From: Bacteroidales bacterium M2
GTDB taxonomy: Bacteria > Bacteroidota > Bacteroidia > Bacteroidales > Muribaculaceae
NCBI GenBank assembly: GCA_001689415.1
Contig: LUJM01000040.1
Location: 1 to 9,935, forward strand
Reading direction: 5' to 3'
Length of the DNA stretch: 9,935 nt
The position numbers and the translations under genes are program-made. The notes under the pieces are model-generated. The model saw only the letters and a program-made list of their open reading frames with translations. It did no database searches and was not told where the DNA came from. Positions 5,434 to 9,935 of the stretch are shown piece after piece (positions within the stretch are counted from its first letter, which is position 1; every line of letters begins with the position of its first letter).

Positions 5434-6203
5434 TGGACTTGAAGATTATCGGCAGCAGCTCAAAGGGTAATTGCTACATTTTTGACAATGGCGATGAAGC
5501 CCTTGCCGTTGAATGTGGCATCCCTTTCAGCCGCTTGCGCCGGGCAATGGACTTCAAGACCCGGCACATTGTCGGGGCGGTCATATCGCACGAACACGGC
5601 GACCATTCCGCCGCCGTCGGCAAGTTCCTTGAATATTTCATTCCCGTTTACACGTCGCGGGGAACGGCAAAGGCTTTGGGCATCGACCAACACAATCTTG
5701 TGCATCAGGTCGCCGACCACGAAATGGTTTCAATCGGCAAATTCCGTGTAATGCCTTTCAGGGTCGAGCATGATGCCGCCGAACCTTTCGGATTCCTGAT
5801 TCATCACCCGGCAATGGGAACGACGTTGTTTGCCACCGACACCCGTTATTTGCGTTATGCCCCTTTCGGCAACGACAACATCATCAGGTTTCCCGGCGTG
5901 AATAACATCTTGATTGAATGCAATTATCGGCACGACATCTTGGAACGCAACCTTGCCGCCGGACGCTTGCCGAAAGCCCTTGCGAACCGAACCAAGAAAA
6001 GCCATTGCAGCTTTGCCGAATGCCGGGCGACAATCCATGCGCAAGACCTTTCCGGGGTTAACAACATTGTGTTGATTCACCTTTCGGATTCCAACGCAAA
6101 TGCCGCCGAATTTCAAGCCGACATTGAAGCCGCGACGGGCAAGACAATCACGGTTGCCACGCCCGGACTAATAATTAAAAATTTCAGTAAAACACCCTTT
6201 TAA
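5433..6203 (+). CDS. Metallo-beta-lactamase-fold hydrolase, candidate recombination nuclease, 256 aa
   Basis: The motif order is that of the metallo-beta-lactamase fold. Motif 1 is near IFDNGDEALAVECG; the metal ligands HEHGDH are at residues 53-58; a further histidine is at 113 (VEHDAAEPFGF), an aspartate at 136 (FATDTRYL) and a histidine at 216 (IHLSDSN). The whole resembles YycJ/VicX-type proteins, a group linked to exonuclease activity on DNA. MBL proteins directly after recT occur in other phages and are thought to supply the nuclease that makes single strands for annealing. The ATG at 5433 overlaps the recT stop by 1 nt, so the two are translationally coupled. There is no signal peptide, consistent with a cytoplasmic role. 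Nuclease activity itself is inferred. Confidence 0.9.
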   Translation: MDLKIIGSSSKGNCYIFDNGDEALAVECGIPFSRLRRAMDFKTRHIVGAVISHEHGDHSAAVGKFLEYFIPVYTSRGTAKALGIDQHNLVHQVADHEMVSIGKFRVMPFRVEHDAAEPFGFLIHHPAMGTTLFATDTRYLRYAPFGNDNIIRFPGVNNILIECNYRHDILERNLAAGRLPKALANRTKKSHCSFAECRATIHAQDLSGVNNIVLIHLSDSNANAAEFQADIEAATGKTITVATPGLIIKNFSKTPF

Positions 6204-6214
6204 TCACTTCAACA

Positions 6215-6838
6215 ATGATAAAGTATAAACTTTCAAACACCGAAAACGGCGAAACCGTGGGTTGCTTCGCGACCCGTCAGGATGCCGCCGACGCAATAGA
6301 CAACTACATCAGCGACGCAAACAATGGTCTTGACCCGACCGATGAAGAATGGTTAACCCCCTTTGATTTCGACCTTGAAGAAGTCGAAGTCAAGGAAGAA
6401 CCCAACGAAACCATCACCGACTACATCACCGCCCGTGAATATCTTGGCGGCAAGGCGAACAAGCAATTCACGGTCAGCAAAAAAGTTGTCGCCGTCAACA
6501 CCGTGCCGGGGCTTAAAGATGTCACCCGTCTTGTCGATGCCCTGAACCCGTCGCACGTCAAGGCACTTATCGCCCTGAACGAATTGTTCACCATCGCGGA
6601 AGCATGGAACAAGGCGGATGATTTCGTGCCGGACTTCTCAAACAGCCGTCAAGACAAGTGGTTTCCGTGGTTTGTCTATGACAAAGACCGTGCGGGCTTC
6701 GTGTATGCGAATACGAATGATGCGCCGTCGGCTGCGTATGCGTCTTTCGGTTCTCGGCTTTGCTTCAAAACCGCAAATCGCGCCCGTCAATTCGGAAATC
6801 AGTTCATCGACCTTTGGAACAAAGTTCTTTTGTTCTAA
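6215..6838 (+). CDS. Hypothetical phage protein, 207 aa
   Basis: No biochemical function is apparent. The N-terminal 60 residues start YKLSNTENGETVGCFATRQD and end in an acidic patch (DFDLEEVEVKEE). Residues 121-207 form a compact aromatic block (LFTIAEAWNK, KWFPWFVYDKDRAGFVYAN, YASFGSRLCFKT, FGNQFIDLWNKVLL). I associate this block with widespread uncharacterised proteins of Bacteroidales phages and mobile elements, where it appears attached to varied N-termini. The arrangement suggests a reusable C-terminal domain. It starts in the AACA-ATG context, 11 nt after the MBL gene, within the early operon between recombination and replication genes. Confidence 0.8.
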   Translation: MIKYKLSNTENGETVGCFATRQDAADAIDNYISDANNGLDPTDEEWLTPFDFDLEEVEVKEEPNETITDYITAREYLGGKANKQFTVSKKVVAVNTVPGLKDVTRLVDALNPSHVKALIALNELFTIAEAWNKADDFVPDFSNSRQDKWFPWFVYDKDRAGFVYANTNDAPSAAYASFGSRLCFKTANRARQFGNQFIDLWNKVLLF

Positions 6839-6856
6839 CCATCGACGTGTCGCACT

Positions 6857-7705
6857 ATGATACAAACAAAGTTCAACGAAACCCGCTTCACGACATCCGA
6901 CACGGCGCAAGCAATGGGAATGTTCCTTGCCGACCGCCTTTTGAAAGAATGGACGGAAGATGTCGCCGACCAAGACACCGGGGAGATTATTCAAATCAAG
7001 CGGTGTGATGTCCTGATGGAACGCGGAACGGAAATCACCCCGGAAGTGGCAATGTCAATCAATTTTCACTTGCAGACGGGCGACATTACCGAATTTGAAG
7101 TGACTGACCAATGCCGCGTCGGATTCTACGACAAAGGCGATTATCCCGCCCCGTGGATTGTGACCGCGTATGTCAAGAGCAAGAACCGCAAGTTCATCTT
7201 GTATGCCCGTGGGCTTGAAGAAGCAATCGAAATTGCAACCGACTTCATCGAACAAAAGATGCCCGGACACTTTCAGTTTGTCAGTGTCAAGGGGTACAAC
7301 GATTGCATCGCCATCACTGACAATTTCAACCGTTCCGGCTTTGAAGCTGACCGCGAAATGCCGGAAGACGATGGCGGGGTGCTTGAAGAAGAAGAAAACG
7401 TCAACGGCAAATTCTATTTGCTTGAATTGCACATTGCCCCGCAAGATGGGATTGAACACAACCAAACATTCCTTGTGTTCACGGATGATGCCGAAAAAGC
7501 GAAAGAACTTGCGAATAATTGGCTTGCGAAACGCGCCCGCGACAACTACGATGAAGCCGTTGCAAAAGGTGTGAAAAACCCTGAACGCTTCTTGTCGTTC
7601 AACACAACAATCAACACGGCAACCGTCGTGAATTGTTATTGCGTGATTCCGCCGGACTTTTCCCGTGAATACTTCAAGCACGACAAGCCCGAAAACAACG
7701 AATAA
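6857..7705 (+). CDS. Hypothetical protein with two similar alpha/beta halves, 282 aa
   Basis: I do not recognise a family. Residues 1-95 include DTGEIIQIKRCDVLMERG. Residues 99-150 (PWIVTAYVKSKNRKFILYARGLEEA and following) and 186-262 (FYLLELHIAPQDG, QTFLVFTDDAEKAKELANNWL and following) both read as strand-turn-strand-helix, possibly a diverged duplication. An acidic linker (PEDDGGVLEEEE, 169-180) joins them. No membrane segment, nucleotide-binding motif or catalytic signature is visible. It is early, co-directional and 18 nt after the 207-aa gene. A role as an accessory or DNA-mimic-like inhibitor is possible from its acidity but unsupported. Confidence 0.78.
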   Translation: MIQTKFNETRFTTSDTAQAMGMFLADRLLKEWTEDVADQDTGEIIQIKRCDVLMERGTEITPEVAMSINFHLQTGDITEFEVTDQCRVGFYDKGDYPAPWIVTAYVKSKNRKFILYARGLEEAIEIATDFIEQKMPGHFQFVSVKGYNDCIAITDNFNRSGFEADREMPEDDGGVLEEEENVNGKFYLLELHIAPQDGIEHNQTFLVFTDDAEKAKELANNWLAKRARDNYDEAVAKGVKNPERFLSFNTTINTATVVNCYCVIPPDFSREYFKHDKPENNE

Positions 7706-7720
7706 CATCAATCAACCAAC

Positions 7721-7744
7721 CCGCCGGGGAATCCGCCCCGGCGG
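7721..7744 (+). promoter_or_regulatory. GC-rich hairpin upstream of the initiator gene
   Basis: CCGCCGGGG (7721-7729) pairs perfectly with CCCCGGCGG (7736-7744) around a 6-nt loop, AATCCG. It occupies most of the 53-nt gap and ends 14 nt before the ATG at 7759. The run after it (TAAACGAC) is not U-rich, so strong intrinsic termination is unlikely. It may attenuate or protect the transcript, or tune initiator expression. Confidence 0.62.
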
Positions 7745-7758
7745 TAAACGACAAAGCA

Positions 7759-8472
7759 ATGAAAGATAAAACATATTATTTCCCGCACGACTACAACGCA
7801 CGGAATGACCCCAAATTGCAAGATGTCCTTATTGAACACGGCGCGGCGGGTCTTGGCGTGTTTTGGTGTATTGTCGAGCAACTTTATGAACAAGGCGGGG
7901 AATTGCCCTTGAAGTCGTGCAAAAGCATTGCATTTGCATTGCATCAGGAATGCAAAATGGTTGAAAGTGTTGTGCAAGACTTCGGGTTGTTTGAAAACAA
8001 CGGCGAAACCTTTTGGTCAAATTCTGTCAACAAGCGTCTTGGCAAGCGTCAGCAAATCAGCGAAAGACGTAAACACGCAGCCTTAACCCGCTGGCAATCA
8101 AGCACCAATCAGCAAACGCAATGCACCACCGATGCAAATGCAATGCAAATTGATGCAAAAGAAAAGAAAAGAAAAGAAAATAATAATACTTCTTCTATCG
8201 AAGAAGATAGGGAAAAACCGCAAAAGCGGTTTATTCCACCGACACTTGAAGAAGTGCAAGCGCATATTCTTGAAAAGGGTTATTCAGTCGATGCCGAAAG
8301 TTTCATTGCCTTTTATCAGTCAAAAAATTGGTATGTCGGCAAAAACAAGATGAAAGATTGGAAAGCCGCCCTTGTCACATGGGAAAAGCGCGAAAGAGAG
8401 AATCCGCGCCGCCCGGCATCCCGGAAAGCGAAAACGAGTGAATCACGAAACGTAAATGATGAATGGAAATGA
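7759..8472 (+). CDS. Replication initiator-like protein (DUF4373 / Lin1244-Lin1753 N-terminal domain), 237 aa
   Basis: Residues 1-110 match the winged-helix domain known from Lin1244/Lin1753 and DUF4373 phage proteins: YYFPHDYNARNDPKLQDVL, GAAGLGVFWCIVEQLYEQGG, VVQDFGLF, then RRKHAALTRW. Residues about 112-158 are a low-complexity linker (Gln/Asn/Lys/Glu), and 160-212 a DnaD-like C-terminal piece (SFIAFYQSKNWYVGKNKMKDWKAALV). Such proteins sit next to helicase loaders and are taken as initiators, equivalent to lambda O. The linker DNA carries phased ATGCA repeats, a purine tract and a palindrome, a likely origin. GCA/GCATTGCAT codon use around 7925-7945 differs from the GCC preference of neighbours, in line with DNA-level constraint. 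It overlaps the loader gene by 4 or 10 nt. Confidence 0.88.
   Translation: MKDKTYYFPHDYNARNDPKLQDVLIEHGAAGLGVFWCIVEQLYEQGGELPLKSCKSIAFALHQECKMVESVVQDFGLFENNGETFWSNSVNKRLGKRQQISERRKHAALTRWQSSTNQQTQCTTDANAMQIDAKEKKRKENNNTSSIEEDREKPQKRFIPPTLEEVQAHILEKGYSVDAESFIAFYQSKNWYVGKNKMKDWKAALVTWEKRERENPRRPASRKAKTSESRNVNDEWK
7925..7957. repeat. Inverted ATGCA cluster in the 5' part of the initiator gene
   Basis: TGCAT occurs at 7929-7933, 7935-7939 and 7940-7944, and ATGCAAAA at 7950-7957. The 15 nt GCATTGCATTTGCAT (7925-7939) are the exact reverse complement of 8132-8146 in the repeat cluster about 200 bp downstream, so the two clusters are inverted copies that could pair or bind the same protein. Confidence 0.55.
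8121..8206. other. Candidate replication origin inside the initiator gene
   Basis: Three elements follow each other, as in lambda ori within gene O. (1) Iteron-like repeats: ATGCA begins at 8121, 8132, 8143 and 8153, spaced 11, 11 and 10 bp (about one helical turn), with ATGCAAAT exact at 8132 and 8143 and an extra ATGCA at 8138. (2) A 24-nt purine-only run (8157-8180) containing four tandem GAAAA units, then TAATAATA, a strongly AT-rich candidate unwinding element. (3) A palindrome with arms CTTCTTC (8189-8195) and GAAGAAG (8200-8206) around TATC. The host gene is the initiator candidate and the next gene the helicase loader. The layout is seen directly; origin function is inference. Confidence 0.6.
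8161..8180 (+). repeat. Tandem (GAAAA)4 repeat in coding sequence
   Basis: Four perfect pentamers, GAAAA, preceded by AAAA, encode Lys/Glu/Arg in the linker of the initiator. The unit length is not a multiple of three, so gain or loss of one unit would shift the frame. The run also forms the AT-rich part of the candidate origin. Confidence 0.8.
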
Positions 8473-9215
8473 ACAACAAAAACGACATCCCCTGTCTTGA
8501 TAAAATCTTACGGGCAATCGAAGAACGCGGCACTTTCGCCCGAATGACCCGTTATAAATACACCGGGGAAAACTACGACATCGAAAACGCCTTGAAGATT
8601 GTTGAGGCAATCGGCAAGAGCCGTGACCGCAAATTCGTGATTGATGCCGAAAACCGCTTCACTTACGAAAACTTCATCAAGTGGTGTCATTGCGACGCGA
8701 CCATGAAGCAGATTCACCCCGACACCGGGGAAATCGTGCCGGGCGACTTATACGCCGGAATCTACATCGGCGGCACAACGGGGTCGGGCAAATCGTGGTG
8801 TCTTGAAATCATGCGGGCTTATGTGTCGGCACTTGGCTTCAAAATCACAATCCCGGTCAACTATGACAAAGAGGATTCCCGAACGTTGTGGTGGCGGATT
8901 GTCCGCGCCGATGAAGTGTGTGAGAAGTTTGCCGAAGATGGCAATATTTCGGAACTGAAAAAATTGCCGATTATCGCTATTCAGGACATCGGGCAAGAGC
9001 AAGAAGAATCCCTTTACATGGGCAACCGCGTTGATGCCGTCCGGCAGCTTATCGAGTATCGGGGCGACCTGACCAACGAATTAACCTTGATAACGTCGAA
9101 TTTGCCGATGGCAAGCGACCGTCTTGTGACCCGTTACGGCGACCGTGTGGCATCCCGCTTGCGTCAAATGTGCAACAACCTTGTCATTAAGGGCAAAGAC
9201 CGCCGAAAACTCTAA
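8469..9215 (+). CDS. DnaC-like AAA+ helicase loader, 248-250 aa
   Basis: The protein resembles the DnaC/IstB-type AAA+ loaders that place the replicative helicase at the origin. Numbered from the ATG at 8463, Walker A is GGTTGSGKS (103-111) and Walker B is LPIIAIQDIG (Asp175; the first Asp of the usual DD is Gln here). Sensor 1 is LTLITSNLP (TSN 211-213), and RYGDRVASRLRQM (225-237) carries the likely arginine finger. The N-terminal 90 residues would contact the helicase or initiator. I prefer the start at 8469 (ATGA overlap with the initiator stop, as at other junctions here); 8463 adds two residues. Next to the initiator, this is the equivalent of lambda P. Confidence 0.9.
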   Translation: MNNKNDIPCLDKILRAIEERGTFARMTRYKYTGENYDIENALKIVEAIGKSRDRKFVIDAENRFTYENFIKWCHCDATMKQIHPDTGEIVPGDLYAGIYIGGTTGSGKSWCLEIMRAYVSALGFKITIPVNYDKEDSRTLWWRIVRADEVCEKFAEDGNISELKKLPIIAIQDIGQEQEESLYMGNRVDAVRQLIEYRGDLTNELTLITSNLPMASDRLVTRYGDRVASRLRQMCNNLVIKGKDRRKL

Positions 9216-9234
9216 CAATCAAATTTACCTAACA

Positions 9235-9935
9235 ATGGAAAAAGAACTAACAACAACGACGGCACTTCAACAAGTGGTCTATAAGACCGAAAAAGGAACG
9301 CCCGTGACCGATTCCGTCAAGGTTGCCGAAGTGTTCGGCAAGATGCACAAGAACGTCTTGAAGTCAATTCGCAACATCTTGGGGTCGGCTCAAAATTTAG
9401 CACACAAGACATGGTTTCATCAAGTCACCTACATTGACGCACAAGGCAAGACACAACCCATGTTTCTTATGAACCGCGACGGGTTTTCCTTGCTTGCTAT
9501 GAGCCTGACCGGGGAACGCGCCTTGCAATTCAAAGTCGGCTTCATTCAGCAATTCGACATGATGGAACAAGCCTTGAAAGAAATTGCCCCGGCGATTCCT
9601 CAAACATTCGCCCAAGCATTGCGCCTTGCCGCCGAACAAGCCGAAACCATCGAAGCCCAACAAAAGCAGCTTGCCGAACAAGCCCCGAAAGTGAATTTCG
9701 CAAAAGCCCTTGAAATCGCGGGTGAATCAATCCTTATCGGACAACTTGCAAAGCTGATATGCCAAAACGGTGTTAACACCGGGGAAATCCGGCTTTATCA
9801 GTGGATGCGTGACAATGGATTCTTGCATAAATGCGGGTCGGAATATAACGACCCGACCCAACGCGCCCTTGAAATGGGCTTGTTTGAGGTCAGGACGGGA
9901 ACACGCTATCATCCGCACACGGGCGAACCAATCCA
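9235..9935 (+). CDS. Rha/KilAC phage antirepressor, 3' end outside window (233 complete codons)
   Basis: The ATG at 9235 (context CTAACA-ATG) opens a frame with no stop before the window edge. Residues about 20-110 match the Rha domain (pRha): VTDSVKVAEVFGKMHKNVLK, QPMFLMNRDGFSLLAMSLTG and ALQFKVGFIQQFDMM. A Gln/Ala/Glu-rich helical linker follows, about 115-150. From about 151 it matches the KilAC (antirepressor C-terminal) domain: KVNFAKALEIAGESILIGQLAKLI, LYQWMRDNGFL, and the terminal RYHPHTGEP. Proteins with this architecture act as phage regulators, often counteracting a repressor. As the repressor here lacks a self-cleavage domain, this protein could be an induction trigger, which is inference. 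Only the last few residues are likely missing. Confidence 0.88.
   Translation, partial: MEKELTTTTALQQVVYKTEKGTPVTDSVKVAEVFGKMHKNVLKSIRNILGSAQNLAHKTWFHQVTYIDAQGKTQPMFLMNRDGFSLLAMSLTGERALQFKVGFIQQFDMMEQALKEIAPAIPQTFAQALRLAAEQAETIEAQQKQLAEQAPKVNFAKALEIAGESILIGQLAKLICQNGVNTGEIRLYQWMRDNGFLHKCGSEYNDPTQRALEMGLFEVRTGTRYHPHTGEPI

Noticed and set aside
5171..5470. 99-aa Pro/Arg-rich frame overlapping the end of recT
   Set aside because: A frame shadow of the Ala/Pro-rich RecT tail.
6843..6852. CGAC-GT-GTCG inverted repeat before the 282-aa gene
   Set aside because: Only a 4-bp stem, expected by chance in sequence of this composition.
7055..7711. 218-aa minus-strand frame opposite the 282-aa gene
   Set aside because: Long but Phe/Val/His-rich without motifs. 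The plus frame fits operon direction, spacing and start context.
8132..8353. Possible programmed frameshift in the initiator gene at the A-rich run followed by a hairpin
   Set aside because: The zero frame is intact and gives a full two-domain protein, and no standard X XXY YYZ heptamer is in the right phase. The run and palindrome fit an origin better.

Overview
The window reads as the immunity and early replication/recombination region of a temperate phage or prophage of a Bacteroidales host. Three things point there. Promoters match the Bacteroides -33/-7 consensus (TTTG, TAnnTTTG). Genes start without a Shine-Dalgarno, mostly in an AACA-ATG context. Several products belong to types I associate with gut Bacteroidales phages (DUF3853, DUF4373/Lin1244-type initiator, Rha-KilAC, a small LuxR-HTH protein with a membrane segment). 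There is no integrase, packaging or structural gene here, so prophage versus free phage cannot be settled.

Layout. Leftward immunity operon (1-861, minus strand): XRE/CI-like repressor, a coupled 118-aa unknown protein, and the start of a lipoprotein running off the left edge. Switch region (862-1082): an inverted-repeat operator and two promoters that point at each other. Rightward early operon (1083-9935, plus strand): small unknown and regulatory proteins (88 aa, 73 aa Cro-like, 130 aa LuxR-HTH plus membrane segment, 72 aa membrane protein, 90 aa DUF3853); a recombination block (653-aa SMC/Rad50-like ATPase, RecT annealase, metallo-beta-lactamase-fold nuclease candidate) joined by 1-4 nt stop/start overlaps; two unknown accessory proteins (207 and 282 aa); a replication block (237-aa initiator-like protein, 250-aa DnaC-like loader); and a Rha/KilAC antirepressor open at the right edge.

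How it fits together. The repressor probably binds the inverted repeat between the -33 and -7 elements of the rightward promoter, shutting off the early operon. Once that operon is on, the recombination block would process and anneal DNA ends, the initiator and loader would start replication, and Rha could antagonise repression. The most interesting signal is inside the initiator gene: helically phased ATGCA repeats, then a 24-nt purine-only run and an AT-rich stretch, then a small palindrome. This order resembles the lambda origin inside gene O, and the gene sits directly before the helicase-loader gene just as O precedes P. I propose it as the replication origin. No gene-free stretch exceeds 300 bases; the largest (221 nt) is the switch region. 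I see no tRNA, rRNA, insertion sequence or CRISPR array.
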